Shown: positions 10,786 through 20,486 of the stretch, piece after piece
Layout: every line of letters starts with the position of its first letter
How positions within the stretch are numbered: position 1 is the stretch's first letter
Assembly: GCF_900107845.1 (NCBI RefSeq)
Contig: NZ_FNRM01000007.1
Location: 124,001 to 188,000 of the forward strand
From: Alkalimonas amylolytica
GTDB lineage: Bacteria > Pseudomonadota > Gammaproteobacteria > Enterobacterales > Alteromonadaceae
Reading direction: 5' to 3'
DNA: 64,000 bases
Notes under the pieces: generated by a model
The model's database searches: none
Told to the model about the DNA's origin: nothing
What the model saw: only the letters and a program-made list of their open reading frames with translations
Translations under genes and position numbers: made by a program

Positions 10786-10864
10786 GGGGGATGTGCTACC
10801 GCTGGTGGATTTGTTGTTATACTAACGCTACCGTCGGGGTAGATAAAGCAAAATGCAGGGTGCT

Positions 10865-11743
10865 ATGAGTCAGGTATTGGATAAGTTGTTGTCGTTACTG
10901 AAGCTGGAGCCGATAGAGCTTGGGCTCTACCGTGGGCAGAGCCAGGACCTGGGTTTTAAAGCTGTGTTTGGTGGCCAGGTGATGGGGCAGGCGTTATCGG
11001 CCGCTAAAGCCACCATCGATGAAGATCGCAAGGTGCATTCGTTTCACTCCTATTTTTTACGGCCCGGCGATGCCAGCAAGCCGATTGTGTATGAAGTGGA
11101 AAGCATTCGTGATGGCAAAAGCTTCAGCACCCGCCGGGTAAGAGCCATTCAGTTTGGCAAGGCCATTTTTTACATGACGGCTTCTTTTCAGCGTGAAGAA
11201 ACTGGTTTTGAACACCAGGACAGCATGCCTGAAGTGCCAGGACCGGACGAGCTGGTGTCGGATCTGGATTTTTACCAGCAGCATGCGGATAAGATCCCGG
11301 AAGCGCTGCGCAGTAAATTCATCTGTGAAAAACCGATTGAGATGCGTCCGGTCGATTTTCAAAACCCGTTCGAGCCAAAGCAAAGTGAGCCTAAACGTTA
11401 TGTCTGGTTTAAAGCCAATGGCACCATGCCGGATGATTTACGGGTGCATAAATACCTGTTGGCCTATGCCTCGGACTTTAACTTCCTGCCAACGGCGTTG
11501 CAGCCGCATGGCCGATCCTTTTTAGCTCCTAATATGCAGGTGGCTACCATCGATCATGCGATGTGGTTTCATCAGGATTTTCGTTTTGACGATTGGCTGC
11601 TCTATGCGGTTGATAGCCCCAGTGCCTCTGGTGGCCGGGGCTTGGTCCGAGGACAGTTTTATGATCGTGCCGGCCGTCTGGTTGCCTCGACCATTCAGGA
11701 AGGGGTCATTCGGCAGTACCCGGTGGCCGCGAAACCTGCTTAG
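10865..11743 (+). CDS. tesB: Acyl-CoA thioesterase II
   Basis: TesB hydrolyses medium and long-chain acyl-CoA to free fatty acid and CoA. The 292-residue protein is a double hotdog fold: [24 protein letters not shown] in the first half and [16 protein letters not shown] in the second. The catalytic aspartate lies in ASDFNFL and the glutamine in [11 protein letters not shown]. The ATG at 10865 is chosen because it has a CAGGG site 5 bases upstream and begins [15 protein letters not shown]; an in-frame ATG 12 bases earlier lacks one. The stop overlaps the convergent plsB stop. Confidence 0.95.
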   Translation: MSQVLDKLLSLLKLEPIELGLYRGQSQDLGFKAVFGGQVMGQALSAAKATIDEDRKVHSFHSYFLRPGDASKPIVYEVESIRDGKSFSTRRVRAIQFGKAIFYMTASFQREETGFEHQDSMPEVPGPDELVSDLDFYQQHADKIPEALRSKFICEKPIEMRPVDFQNPFEPKQSEPKRYVWFKANGTMPDDLRVHKYLLAYASDFNFLPTALQPHGRSFLAPNMQVATIDHAMWFHQDFRFDDWLLYAVDSPSASGGRGLVRGQFYDRAGRLVASTIQEGVIRQYPVAAKPA

Positions 11744-14193
11744 CTGGCTTGCTGACACTGCTCACAGCTAGACACCAAACGCTGAATGCTTTGCAGTACA
11801 TCCGAGTGCAGCATGGCATTTACCGTTTGGGTGAGTTTACTCAGTCTGGCGGTTGCATGCAGGCTACCATTGTCGGCTACTCGCAGCTGCTGCTGTTGAC
11901 GCAGCGCTTTGATTAAAGTAGCAAACAGCTGCTTATCCAGGTACTCCGGTGCTGTTATGCCATGCAGCGTCAGTAGTCTGCCGGCAAGCGCCTGACTTTG
12001 TTGCTCCAACTGAGCGCGCTGCCAGCCAGAGCCTTGTTGTAACAAATTCAAGACGATGGCGTAGCGCTGCAAGGTGTCGGTGGCGATACCTGCCAGCAGA
12101 CCTAACTGGCGATAACCAGCATCTTGCTGGGGCACTGGCCTTGGGCCTTGCGCCGACTGCTCGATTAAACCGGTTTCAGCCATAAAGTCGAGCAATGGCC
12201 CGGATAGGGTGCTGTGCTCCGTTTTTAGGTAGAGCTCGGTCGCGAGCAGGGGATACAGCAGTGCCATAGTTTCGGCCAGTTGCTGCCCACTCAGATCACG
12301 TTGTCGCAGTAGTGCCGATGCCAGGATGGCCGGTAAAATGAACAAGTGGATGATATTGTTGCGAAAGTAACTGAGCAGGATCGCCTGCTCGGGCTCCAGC
12401 GTAATGATCTGGCCAAAATGATCGCTGCTTTGCTGGATTTTTCCAAGGGCCAGGGCGTGCTCAATCATCTCGGCGGCACTTTGCTCTGGCAGACTGATAC
12501 GGTGATGGTAGGGCAGGGACTGCTGCAGTTGGATATACAGCTCCAGCTGTTGCTCCAACTCTGAGCGAGCCAGCGCTTTATGCCGGGTGGCCAACAACAC
12601 CAGCGCAATCAGATTGATGGCATTAAGGGCTGCAGCCTGGTTGATGTGCACCATAATGTCAGTCGCCAGCTCATCGACCATGCTTCCCAGCCAGGCTGGC
12701 TTGGGCACAGTGCTGTATTCACGCAGACGTTTCCAGTCCGGCACCCGTTCAGTCAAATAGCTGTTCAGTGAAATAGGTTCGGCAAAGTTGATGTAGCCAT
12801 AGCCATAATTGCGCAGTTTACGAATGGCTTTAAAGACACCAAATACCGACTCCTTTTGTTTGGCCGAGCCTTTTAATTCACTCAGGTAGGTATTGACCTC
12901 CATCACATGCTCATAACCCAAATAAACTGGTACAAGCGTGATGGGCCGGTCACTGCCTTGCAACAAGGTTTGCACCGTCATGGCCAGCATGCCGGTTTTC
13001 GGTGTCAGCAGCCGGCCGGTTCGGCTGCGGCCGCCTTCCGGGTAAAATTTCACCGCATAGCCTTTGTTAAACAACTGGCTTAAGTACTCGCGAAATACCG
13101 TGGAGTAGAGTTTATCGCCGCTAAAACTGCGGCGAATAAAAAATGCTCCGCCCCGGCGAAAGATAGGCCCCGCCGGCCAAAAGTTCAGATTCACTCCGGC
13201 GGCAATGTGCGGAGGTACTAAGCCCTGATGATAAATAACATAGCTAAGTAGCAGGTAATCCATATGGCTGCGATGGCAGGGTACATAGACAATTTCGTGT
13301 CCTTTTTGCGCCAGCTCCTGCAGTTGTTTGCCGTGATTAATTTTCAGGCCATGATAAAGCTTGTGCCATAACCAGCTCAGCACCCGATCGCCCACCCTAA
13401 GGGTCGACTCGCGATAATCGGCGGCAATTTCCTGCAGTAACTTTCGGGCTCGCAACCGGGCTTTTTCGATGGAGATTTGGTGGGTTTTGGCTTCGTCGGC
13501 AATCACCTTCTTTACCGCCGGCCGAGCCAGGATAGCATGTTGCAACTGGCTTCGGCTCATCAGGCGAGGACCGGTCGCTGCCAGTCGTTGTCTATAAAAA
13601 TGAATGCGTGACATTCGAAGCAGCTTTCGTGCTACTACCGGATTGGCACCAAATTGGGCGGCCATCTGCTGCAGTTGCACCGGAGGGCTGAAGCGGATCA
13701 GGGTATGACGACCGGATACCAATACAATCAGCAGTTTAGCCAGCCAATTTGGCGAGTGTGCTTCACCAAGCAGCCATTTGATACTGTTTTCCTTGCCCGG
13801 CGTGCGGCCCCATAAAATAGCAGCCGGGATCAACTGCGCCTGCAAGTCAGGCTGCTGCTGATGGGCCTGCAGCAGCGTCAGGCCTTGTAATAGAGCCTTG
13901 GTCTTTGGACGCCCCCCGATCAGCCGGTGCGGTTTTTCCAGAAACAGGATGCGATCCAGTTGCTCTGAACCCAGTTGCACCGGGCTAAGCGGGTCGGGTA
14001 AGCGCAGTTGCAGACAGACCCGGCGTAAGGTAGCCAGATCACTGGCCGATTCGGTATGGCAGATATAAAAAATCGGTCGGGCTGTGTCCAGTTGCAACTC
14101 GACAACCGGATCTGCAGGCAGTAATTTAAAGCGAACCAAAGGGCGCAGTGGCCATTTCAATAAGGATGCGAACCACTTTAATCGCAGCAACAT
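11740..14193 (-). CDS. plsB: Glycerol-3-phosphate 1-O-acyltransferase
   Basis: PlsB is the inner-membrane enzyme that acylates the sn-1 position of glycerol-3-phosphate, the first committed step in phospholipid synthesis. The 817-residue protein is the usual size for the proteobacterial enzyme. The acyltransferase motifs are the catalytic HRSHMDYLL (H307 and D312), [21 protein letters not shown] and a following proline-rich [11 protein letters not shown]. It is divergent from lexA, as in E. coli, with 135 bases between them, and its last codon overlaps the convergent tesB stop. Confidence 0.96.
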   Translation of the reverse strand: MLLRLKWFASLLKWPLRPLVRFKLLPADPVVELQLDTARPIFYICHTESASDLATLRRVCLQLRLPDPLSPVQLGSEQLDRILFLEKPHRLIGGRPKTKALLQGLTLLQAHQQQPDLQAQLIPAAILWGRTPGKENSIKWLLGEAHSPNWLAKLLIVLVSGRHTLIRFSPPVQLQQMAAQFGANPVVARKLLRMSRIHFYRQRLAATGPRLMSRSQLQHAILARPAVKKVIADEAKTHQISIEKARLRARKLLQEIAADYRESTLRVGDRVLSWLWHKLYHGLKINHGKQLQELAQKGHEIVYVPCHRSHMDYLLLSYVIYHQGLVPPHIAAGVNLNFWPAGPIFRRGGAFFIRRSFSGDKLYSTVFREYLSQLFNKGYAVKFYPEGGRSRTGRLLTPKTGMLAMTVQTLLQGSDRPITLVPVYLGYEHVMEVNTYLSELKGSAKQKESVFGVFKAIRKLRNYGYGYINFAEPISLNSYLTERVPDWKRLREYSTVPKPAWLGSMVDELATDIMVHINQAAALNAINLIALVLLATRHKALARSELEQQLELYIQLQQSLPYHHRISLPEQSAAEMIEHALALGKIQQSSDHFGQIITLEPEQAILLSYFRNNIIHLFILPAILASALLRQRDLSGQQLAETMALLYPLLATELYLKTEHSTLSGPLLDFMAETGLIEQSAQGPRPVPQQDAGYRQLGLLAGIATDTLQRYAIVLNLLQQGSGWQRAQLEQQSQALAGRLLTLHGITAPEYLDKQLFATLIKALRQQQQLRVADNGSLHATARLSKLTQTVNAMLHSDVLQSIQRLVSSCEQCQQAS

Positions 14194-14268
14194 AGCGCAT
14201 GTCCGTCATAATAAAACCATAATTTTAGCATGGTCCAAAGGGCGGTGGCAGTCCAGGCACCTTTCAAC

Positions 14269-14297
14269 TTGGCATTTTACCAAAGACTGTATATACT
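14269..14297 (+). promoter_or_regulatory. lexA promoter (sigma-70 type)
   Basis: A -35 TTGGCA (14269-14274) and a -10 TATACT (14292-14297) are separated by exactly 17 bases, 31 bases before the lexA ATG. The -10 lies inside the first SOS box, so LexA binding would block RNA polymerase. Confidence 0.8.
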
Positions 14298-14302
14298 GAC
14301 AG
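14287..14302 (+). promoter_or_regulatory. SOS box 1 (LexA operator)
   Basis: CTG-N10-CAG with an AT-rich centre (CTGTATATACTGACAG) matches the gammaproteobacterial LexA operator. It covers the -10 of the lexA promoter. Confidence 0.88.
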
Positions 14303-14308
14303 TATTTA

Positions 14309-14324
14309 CTGTATGGGTAACCAG
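14309..14324 (+). promoter_or_regulatory. SOS box 2 (LexA operator)
   Basis: A second CTG-N10-CAG (CTGTATGGGTAACCAG) lies 22 bases after the first and 4 bases before the lexA ATG. The half-sites match but the centre is less AT-rich, so it is probably a weaker site. Tandem operators at lexA are also found in E. coli. Confidence 0.72.
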
Positions 14325-14328
14325 CACT

Positions 14329-14952
14329 ATGAGACCACTTACTGCACGCCAGGCCGAAATTTTACAGTTGCTGCGCGATTATCAGGCAGAAACCGGTATG
14401 CCACCGACCCGGGCAGAAATTGCCCACCAACTTGGCTTTAAATCGGCCAATGCTGCCGAAGAGCATTTAAAAGCTCTGGCGCGTAAAGGGGTGATTGAAA
14501 TGCTGCCGGGGACATCCCGCGGTCTGCGTATTATCGAAGATGAGTTGGCTGTACCAGAGCAGCTTGGCTTGCCGCTGGTTGGTAAAGTGGCGGCGGGCCA
14601 ACCTATTCTTGCAGCTGAGAATATTCAGGATCACTATCAGCTGGATGCCCACTTGTTTAAACCCCATGCCGACTTCTTGCTGCGGGTGCAGGGCATGAGC
14701 ATGCAGGACATTGGTATTCTGGATGGCGATTTGTTGGCGGTGCACAAGACCAATCGTGCCGAGCAGCGGCAGGTGGTGGTAGCAAGGGTGGGTGAGGATG
14801 TGACTGTTAAACGCTTTGAGCGTCAGGGCAATACAGTGCTACTACATCCAGAGAATCAGGACTTCGAAGTGATCAAAGTCGACCTGAGCCAGCAGGATTT
14901 TCAGATCGAAGGCCTGGCCGTCGGAGTGATCCGTAATGGCAGTTGGCTTTAG
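14329..14952 (+). CDS. lexA: SOS regulon repressor LexA
   Basis: LexA represses DNA-damage genes and cleaves itself when RecA filaments form. The 207-residue protein has an N-terminal winged helix ([19 protein letters not shown], then [13 protein letters not shown]) and a C-terminal S24 peptidase domain. The self-cleavage bond is A89-G90 in VGKVAAGQP; the catalytic pair is S124 in [10 protein letters not shown] and K161 in VTVKRF. The start at 14329 matches the family N-terminus; an upstream in-frame start would run through the promoter and operators. Two SOS boxes upstream show autoregulation. Confidence 0.97.
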   Translation: MRPLTARQAEILQLLRDYQAETGMPPTRAEIAHQLGFKSANAAEEHLKALARKGVIEMLPGTSRGLRIIEDELAVPEQLGLPLVGKVAAGQPILAAENIQDHYQLDAHLFKPHADFLLRVQGMSMQDIGILDGDLLAVHKTNRAEQRQVVVARVGEDVTVKRFERQGNTVLLHPENQDFEVIKVDLSQQDFQIEGLAVGVIRNGSWL

Positions 14953-15293
14953 GGATTAGCACAAGCTATTTGCTAAGCTACTGACACAAAAAATAGAAAG
15001 AGCGCTGGTATGACCACTTGGTTTTGCCAGCGCTTTTGTTATTTAGGGGTTTACACTGAGCGCGATTTGGATAATTCTTAGGCGAGAACTGATGAAAAAA
15101 TAAGTACCCAAAAAGGGGCGTCGTCTGTTCCGCTTTGTGCGACAACAATCATCTAATTAATTGTGCGCTAGCATTGCGAAAATAATTACAACAATTTCAA
15201 ATCAGCAATTGCGAAATGTTGCCATGGATTAGGGTGTACTATGTGCTTCGTTTCGGCAGTTTGCTTTTGCAAAATGTCAGAGGAGAAGTAAAC
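14953..15293. other. Intergenic region between lexA and the cytochrome oxidase operon (341 bases)
   Basis: The left part holds the lexA terminator. The rest must carry the coxB promoter, but I see only weak sigma-70-like pairs. A direct repeat ATTGCGAAA occurs at 15173-15181 and 15208-15216. In-frame codons upstream of 15294 (from 15216) lack a ribosome-binding site and signal-peptide character and are treated as leader. Confidence 0.5.
15001..15038 (+). terminator. Rho-independent terminator of lexA
   Basis: An 8-bp perfect stem AGCGCTGG/CCAGCGCT (15001-15008, 15027-15034) with an 18-base loop is followed by a short T run. Confidence 0.8.
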
Positions 15294-16436
15294 GTGGCGA
15301 AAACGAGAAGTTGGCGTTGGTCGCTACCGGCCTTGTTGTTGGCAGGCCAGGCTCATGCAACTGGGATCCAGTTCAACATGACCCCTGGAGTAACCGATAT
15401 CAGTCAGCAGGTGTACGCCCTGCATATGACGATTTTTTGGATCTGCTGCGCTATTGGTCTGGTGGTATTCACCGCGATGTTTGTGTCCATTATCCTGCAT
15501 CGGAAATCCCGTGGCGTAACACCTGCCACTTTCCATGAAAGCACCAAAGTCGAGATCATCTGGACAGCGATCCCTGTGTTGATCCTAATTGTGATGGCCA
15601 TTCCTGCGACCAGGGTACTGATTGCGATGGAGGACACCAGCGACTCGGATGTGACGGTACTGATTACCGGCTCTCAGTGGCGCTGGCATTACGAGTACCT
15701 GGATTACGACATTGACTATTTCTCCATTTTGGCTACGCCACGCGGCCAGGTTGAGGGACGTTTGCCTAAAGGTGACAATTACCTACTCGAGGTAGACCGG
15801 CCTTTGGTCATTCCTACCGGCAAGAAAGTCCGTTTTCTGATGACCTCCGATGATGTGATTCATTCCTGGTGGGTACCCGCATTTGCCATTAAAAAAGACA
15901 CCAACCCGGGCTTTATTAACGAAGCATGGACTCAGGTCAATGAACCTGGCATTTACCGTGGTCAGTGTGCTGAGCTGTGCGGCATGGACCATGGTTTTAT
16001 GCCCATCGTGGTGATTGCCAAAGAACCTGACGACTTTGCCAAGTGGGTCGAACAGGAAGAAGCCCGTATTGCCGCTATTCGTGAAGAAGAGCAGCGTTTG
16101 CTGGCACTGCGGATGAACATCGAAGAGCAAATGGTACTGGGTGAGCGGGTGTATCTGGCGCACTGTGCTGCCTGTCACCAGCCGAATGGTACAGGCTTAC
16201 CACCGATGTTCCCGGCACTGAAAGACAACTATGTGACGACCCAGGACCGTGCCGAGCACATCAAGGTGATGGTAGATGGCCGGCCTGGTACTTCGATGGC
16301 ATCTTTTGCCCGTCAGCTCAGTTTGCGCGAGCTGACCTCTGTGATCACCTACACACGCAATGCCTGGGGCAATGATACCGGCGACGTGGTGCAGGCGGTT
16401 GAAGTCTATGAGTACATGCAGGGCAAGGGGGAGTAA
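15294..16436 (+). CDS. coxB: Cytochrome c oxidase subunit II with fused cytochrome c domain (caa3 type)
   Basis: Subunit II takes electrons from cytochrome c into the CuA centre of the haem-copper oxidase. The 380-residue protein has a signal sequence, two membrane helices (IFWICCAIGLVVFTAMFVS and IIWTAIPVLILIVMAI), the aromatic GSQWRWHYEY segment, and CuA ligands in GQCAELCGMDHGFM. A cytochrome c domain follows with CAACH (C291, C294, H295), so this is a caa3-like subunit. The GTG at 15294 is chosen because AGGAG lies 8 bases upstream and the signal peptide begins there. First gene of the oxidase operon, 3 bases before coxA. Confidence 0.95.
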   Translation: MAKTRSWRWSLPALLLAGQAHATGIQFNMTPGVTDISQQVYALHMTIFWICCAIGLVVFTAMFVSIILHRKSRGVTPATFHESTKVEIIWTAIPVLILIVMAIPATRVLIAMEDTSDSDVTVLITGSQWRWHYEYLDYDIDYFSILATPRGQVEGRLPKGDNYLLEVDRPLVIPTGKKVRFLMTSDDVIHSWWVPAFAIKKDTNPGFINEAWTQVNEPGIYRGQCAELCGMDHGFMPIVVIAKEPDDFAKWVEQEEARIAAIREEEQRLLALRMNIEEQMVLGERVYLAHCAACHQPNGTGLPPMFPALKDNYVTTQDRAEHIKVMVDGRPGTSMASFARQLSLRELTSVITYTRNAWGNDTGDVVQAVEVYEYMQGKGE

Positions 16437-16439
16437 GGC

Positions 16440-18026
16440 ATGAGCACAGTAACCACTGCAGATCATCATGATGAGCATCATGATCACAAGCCAACCGGCA
16501 TCAAACGTTGGCTCTTTACCACCAATCACAAAGACATTGGCAGCCTCTATCTGATTTTTGCGCTGGCGATGTTTTTCTTAGGCGGTGCCATGGCGATGGT
16601 GATCCGGCTGGAGTTATTCCAACCAGGTTTGCAATTTGTCGACCCGCAATTCTTTAACCAAATGACCACCATGCATGGTCTGATCATGGTGTTTGGCGCT
16701 GTAATGCCGGCGTTTACCGGCCTGGCCAACTGGATGATCCCAATGATGATTGGAGCGCCGGATATGGCGCTGCCGCGAATGAACAACTGGAGTTTCTGGA
16801 TCCTGCCGTTTGCGTTTTTAATCCTGATTATCTCGATGTTTCTGCCTGGCGGCGGCCCAGACTTTGGCTGGACTTTCTACGCGCCTTTGTCTACCACTTA
16901 CAGCAATGACAGCACTGCCTTGTTTGTGTTCGCGGTCCACATTATGGGGATTTCCTCCATCATGGGCGCCATCAACGTCATTGTCACCATCGTCAATATG
17001 CGGGCACCAGGCATGACCTGGATGAAGCTGCCATTGTTCGTTTGGACCTGGCTCATCACTGCCTTCCTGTTGATTATGGTCATGCCAGTACTGGCTGGTG
17101 TGGTCACTATGGTGCTGACCGATAAATACTTTGCCACCAGCTTTTTTGATGCGGCCGGCGGTGGTGATCCTGTGTTGTTCCAGCATATTTTCTGGTTCTT
17201 CGGTCACCCGGAAGTGTACATTATGATTTTGCCGGCTTTTGGTATTGTGTCTGCAATCGTGCCAACCTTTGCCCGTAAGAAGCTGTTTGGTTATGCCTCT
17301 ATGGTGTATGCGACCGCCAGTATCGCCATCTTGTCGTTTTTGGTCTGGGCACACCATATGTTCACCACTGGCATGCCGGTATTCGCGACGCTGTTCTTCA
17401 TGTACACCACCATGTTGATAGCCGTGCCGACCGGGGTGAAGGTCTTTAACTGGGTAGCAACCATGTGGCGCGGTGCCATGACCTTTGAAGTGCCGATGAT
17501 GTTTGCTTTGGCCTTTATCGTGCTCTTTACCATCGGTGGCTTGTCTGGGGTGATGCTGGCGATTACCCCGGCTGATTTCCAGTACCATGATACCTACTTT
17601 GTGGTGGCACACTTCCATTACGTGTTGGTGTCTGGTGCCGTGTTCTCCATCGTCGCAGCGGTCTATTACTGGCTGCCGAAATGGACTGGCCATATGTACG
17701 ATGAGAAGTTGGGCCAGTTGCATTTCTGGTGCTCGTTGATTTCGGTCAACCTGTTGTTCTTCCCGATGCACTTTGTCGGCCTGGCAGGTATGCCGCGTCG
17801 TATTCCAGACTATGCACTGCAATTTGCCGATTTCAATGCTTTTGTCAGCGTCGGTGGTTTCTTGTTTGGCTTGTCGCAATTGATCTTCCTCTGGGTGGTG
17901 ATCAAGTGCGCGCGCGGTGGTGAGAAAGCCCCGGCTAAGCCATGGGAAGGAGCCGAAGGGTTGGAGTGGGAAGTACCGTCACCGGCACCTTACCATACCT
18001 TTGATACCCCACCTCAGGTGAAGTAG
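16440..18026 (+). CDS. coxA: Cytochrome c oxidase subunit I
   Basis: This is the 528-residue catalytic subunit holding haem a and the haem a3-CuB centre. The sequence shows NHKDIGSLYLIFA, the first haem ligand region MTTMHGLIMVF, the crosslinked His-Tyr motif GHPEVYIMILPAFG, the CuB histidines in WAHHMFTTGM, and HDTYFVVAHFHYVL with the two axial haem histidines. Twelve membrane helices are apparent. A histidine-rich tail (HHDEHHDH) at the N-terminus is unusual but occurs in some relatives. It lies between coxB and ctaG. Confidence 0.97.
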   Translation: MSTVTTADHHDEHHDHKPTGIKRWLFTTNHKDIGSLYLIFALAMFFLGGAMAMVIRLELFQPGLQFVDPQFFNQMTTMHGLIMVFGAVMPAFTGLANWMIPMMIGAPDMALPRMNNWSFWILPFAFLILIISMFLPGGGPDFGWTFYAPLSTTYSNDSTALFVFAVHIMGISSIMGAINVIVTIVNMRAPGMTWMKLPLFVWTWLITAFLLIMVMPVLAGVVTMVLTDKYFATSFFDAAGGGDPVLFQHIFWFFGHPEVYIMILPAFGIVSAIVPTFARKKLFGYASMVYATASIAILSFLVWAHHMFTTGMPVFATLFFMYTTMLIAVPTGVKVFNWVATMWRGAMTFEVPMMFALAFIVLFTIGGLSGVMLAITPADFQYHDTYFVVAHFHYVLVSGAVFSIVAAVYYWLPKWTGHMYDEKLGQLHFWCSLISVNLLFFPMHFVGLAGMPRRIPDYALQFADFNAFVSVGGFLFGLSQLIFLWVVIKCARGGEKAPAKPWEGAEGLEWEVPSPAPYHTFDTPPQVK

Positions 18027-18035
18027 GAGGCCGTT

Positions 18036-18599
18036 ATGAATGCGAAGCACAGCACCCTGATTGGCAAGCTTAGCTTGTTGGTGGTCGCCATGTTTGCGTT
18101 CGGCTATGCCTTGGTGCCGTTGTACGATGTCTTTTGTGACATCACCGGCATCAATGGCAAAACGGCGTCCGAGCCGGTATCGGCTGAAGCGGCCATCATT
18201 GACACCAGCCGGGAGATCACCATTGAGTTTATCGCCCGGCCCAATCAACAGATGCCGTGGATCTTCCGGCCTGAAGTGCGCCGGATGCGGGTGCATCCGG
18301 GCGAGATCCACATTATGAACTATCTGGCAGAAAACCCGACCGGCCGTGCAATTGTTGGCCAGGCTGTTCCGTCAGTATCGCCGGGACAGGCAGCACTGTT
18401 CTTTCATAAAATTGAGTGCTTTTGCTTTACCCAGCAGTACCTGGCCGGTGGCAACGATATGCTGATGCCATTGCAGTTTTATGTCGATCCGGCACTGCCA
18501 GCACAGTTCAGTACCATTACATTGTCTTATACCCTGTACGATGTCACTAGCCAGTGGCAGGACAGCGGTCAGGACACTGCAACAGAATTTGGGGAATAA
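18036..18599 (+). CDS. ctaG: Cytochrome c oxidase assembly protein CtaG/Cox11
   Basis: Cox11 delivers copper to the CuB site of subunit I. The 187-residue protein has one N-terminal membrane helix (about 10-27), the conserved YALVPLYDVFCDITGING segment, and the copper-binding ECFCFTQQ motif (E127 to F131) in a periplasmic immunoglobulin-like domain. A GGAGG-type site precedes its ATG, 9 bases after the coxA stop. It is followed after 2 bases by coxC. Confidence 0.96.
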   Translation: MNAKHSTLIGKLSLLVVAMFAFGYALVPLYDVFCDITGINGKTASEPVSAEAAIIDTSREITIEFIARPNQQMPWIFRPEVRRMRVHPGEIHIMNYLAENPTGRAIVGQAVPSVSPGQAALFFHKIECFCFTQQYLAGGNDMLMPLQFYVDPALPAQFSTITLSYTLYDVTSQWQDSGQDTATEFGE

Positions 18600-18601
18600 C
18601 A

Positions 18602-19479
18602 ATGAATAACGAAGGCTACCAAAAGTATTATGTGCCCGATCAAAGTCCCTGGCCGCTGGTTGGCGCCATAGCTTTGTTCTTTATTGCCTTAGGCGCAGGT
18701 TTTTTTGTCATTGATATGAGCAAGGACCAGAGCGGTTGGGGGGCTATATGTTCCTGCTCGGCGTCGCAATTTTATTTGTGATGCTGTACGGCTGGTTTAA
18801 GAACGTGGTGGATGAATCCATGGCTGGGCTCTACAGCCCACAAATGGATCGTTCCTTTAAACAGGGCATGAGCTGGTTTATCGTGTCTGAGATTATGTTC
18901 TTCGCAGCTTTAATCGGTGCTTTGTTCTACGCCCGCTTTATTGCCGTACCATGGTTGGGTGGCGCTAGTAACAACGAAATGACCGGCGCTATTTTATGGC
19001 CGAACTTCGAAGCGGTTTGGCCCTTGCTTACTACGCCAGGTGGTACCGAAACCCAGGCGATGGGCTGGGGCTTACCATTAATCAACACTATGATTCTGGT
19101 GACTTCGTCTGTGACACTGCATTTTGCGCATACCGGCTTGGAGCAGAATAAACGGAGCCAGTTGACCGGTATGCTGCTGCTTACCTTGATTCTTGGGGTT
19201 ATTTTCCTTGGCTTGCAAGGCTATGAATACGTGCTTGCTTACCGGGACCTGGGGTTGCGTCTGGATTCGGGAATTTATGGCAACACTTTCTTTATCCTGA
19301 CTGGCTTTCACGGCATGCATGTATTCTTAGGAGCGCTGATCCTGTTCTTTGTGCTGCTGCGTGTGCTGAAAGGGCATTTTACCCCAGAGAAGCATTTTGC
19401 CTTTCAGGCTGGCGCCTGGTACTGGCACTTTGTCGATGTGGTGTGGATCATCGTATTCTGTTTGGTCTACGTGTTCTGA
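18602..19479 (+). CDS. coxC: Cytochrome c oxidase subunit III, interrupted by a one-base frameshift
   Basis: Subunit III is a seven-helix membrane subunit of the oxidase. The first 47 codons from the ATG at 18602 (MNNEGYQKYYVPDQSPWPL...) match the family N-terminus up to SGWG. The remainder, MSWFIVSEIMFFAALIGALF to GAWYWHFVDVVWI, lies in another frame. The break is in a run of six G at 18738-18743; a seventh G would restore W-G-G-Y-M-F and give one 292-residue protein. As written, translation ends shortly after at 18781. A sequencing or assembly error in the homopolymer, or a real recent mutation, are both possible; the flanking sequence is otherwise intact. Confidence 0.85.
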
Positions 19480-19482
19480 CCG

Positions 19483-19502
19483 GCCGGGGCATTAGCCCCG
19501 GC
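19483..19502. terminator. Strong GC hairpin after the oxidase operon
   Basis: An 8-bp perfect stem GCCGGGGC/GCCCCGGC with an ATTA loop lies 3 bases after the coxC stop, between convergent genes. No T run follows on the plus strand, so it may stabilise the mRNA end rather than act alone as a terminator. Confidence 0.55.
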
Positions 19503-19521
19503 GCAAAGCCATCTTCCCTTT

Positions 19522-19731
19522 TTAATAAGGGCGAGGGTTGGGTGTAAGCACACCGGTGGCAAGCGCCACCAGTATCAGCAGTAAAGCCAGCGCGGAAAAC
19601 AGCACCCGCTTCCCTAAAAACTGGCTCATTCGAACAGTGCCCTGTTCGCTACGTAACATGGTAAAGAGCGCACGGAACAAATTAAATACAATAAAGAGCA
19701 GTAGTGCGATGATGACAAGCTTTAACCACAT
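19522..19731 (-). CDS. DUF2909 family twin-transmembrane protein
   Basis: This 69-residue protein consists of two membrane helices (about 2-25 and 43-62) joined by a short polar loop RSEQGTVRMSQFLGKRV. It matches DUF2909, a small protein found beside cytochrome oxidase assembly genes in Pseudomonas and relatives. Its biochemical role is unknown; the location implies a part in oxidase assembly. It lies on the opposite strand from its neighbours, convergent with coxC and only 26 bases from the divergent surf1 start. Confidence 0.82.
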   Translation of the reverse strand: MWLKLVIIALLLFIVFNLFRALFTMLRSEQGTVRMSQFLGKRVLFSALALLLILVALATGVLTPNPRPY

Positions 19732-19757
19732 AGTGTCAGATCTCCTGGATTGGTGTA

Positions 19758-20486
19758 ATGCAATTTAGGGTTGCGGGTACATCTGTATCGGTGCATCCGG
19801 TCTGGTTACTGATCACTTTGACGGTATTTGCCGTTTTAATCAAGCTTGGCTGGTGGCAGCTAAGCCGTGCCAGTGAGAAAGCCAGTCAAATGCAACAGTT
19901 GGCCAGCTGGCAAGCCGAAGGTCCGCTTAACTGGCAACAGTTGCGACAGCTACCTTTGCAGGAAGCGGACTTGGTGCAATTTGCCGATGAAGGTCGTTGG
20001 CTATCCCCAATGGTTTGGTTACAAGACAACAAGATTGTGCAAGGGCGTATTGGCTATGATGTGATCATACCGGTCCAGTTTAGCCGCTTTGATCCGCCGG
20101 TGTTAGTGAATCTGGGCTGGGTAGAAGCTGCCCGGAATCGTGCCGAGCTGCCGGAGCTAACTATTCCCGAGCAATTACCGATCCGCGGTGTGCTCCGGAC
20201 CTCGTTTGGTAGTTTTCGGCTGGGGCAGAACCTGGAGACCGGGGATAGCTGGCCAATGCGGATCCAACAAGTGGAGCTGGATAGTGTAAACCCATACCTG
20301 CCACAGCCGGCATTGGCTGCCGTGATTTACCAAATGGAAACAAGCCCTTTTCAGCCCCACTACCAACCGGTGGTAATGCCTCCGGAAAAGCACCGGGGTT
20401 ATGCCGTACAATGGTTCTTGCTGGCCGTTGCTGTGCTTGGCGTGGCCCTGGCTGCCAGTTTGCGTAAAGAGGAAACCAATGAATAA
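19758..20486 (+). CDS. SURF1 family cytochrome oxidase assembly protein
   Basis: SURF1 proteins help insert haem a into oxidase subunit I. The 242-residue protein has an N-terminal membrane helix (about 14-32, with the LGWWQLSRASEK motif), a large external domain containing GRIGYDVIIPVQ and VLVNLGWVEA, and a C-terminal helix preceded by HRGYAVQWF. This is the classic two-helix SURF1 layout. The end overlaps the next gene by 8 bases. Confidence 0.93.
   Translation: MQFRVAGTSVSVHPVWLLITLTVFAVLIKLGWWQLSRASEKASQMQQLASWQAEGPLNWQQLRQLPLQEADLVQFADEGRWLSPMVWLQDNKIVQGRIGYDVIIPVQFSRFDPPVLVNLGWVEAARNRAELPELTIPEQLPIRGVLRTSFGSFRLGQNLETGDSWPMRIQQVELDSVNPYLPQPALAAVIYQMETSPFQPHYQPVVMPPEKHRGYAVQWFLLAVAVLGVALAASLRKEETNE

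Noticed and set aside
16818-17879. 353-codon reading frame on the minus strand opposite coxA
   Set aside because: It is a shadow of the strongly conserved coxA frame, is histidine/glutamine-rich without any recognisable motif and has no ribosome-binding site.
18737-18745. Programmed -1 frameshift in coxC
   Set aside because: The G run could allow slippage, but no strong downstream structure is evident and such regulation is not known for this gene. Kept only as a remote option.
18736-19479. Annotating subunit III as a complete gene starting with TTG or the ATG at 18748
   Set aside because: This would drop the conserved N-terminus, which is present one frame away from the well-placed ATG at 18602. 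A frameshifted single gene explains the sequence better.
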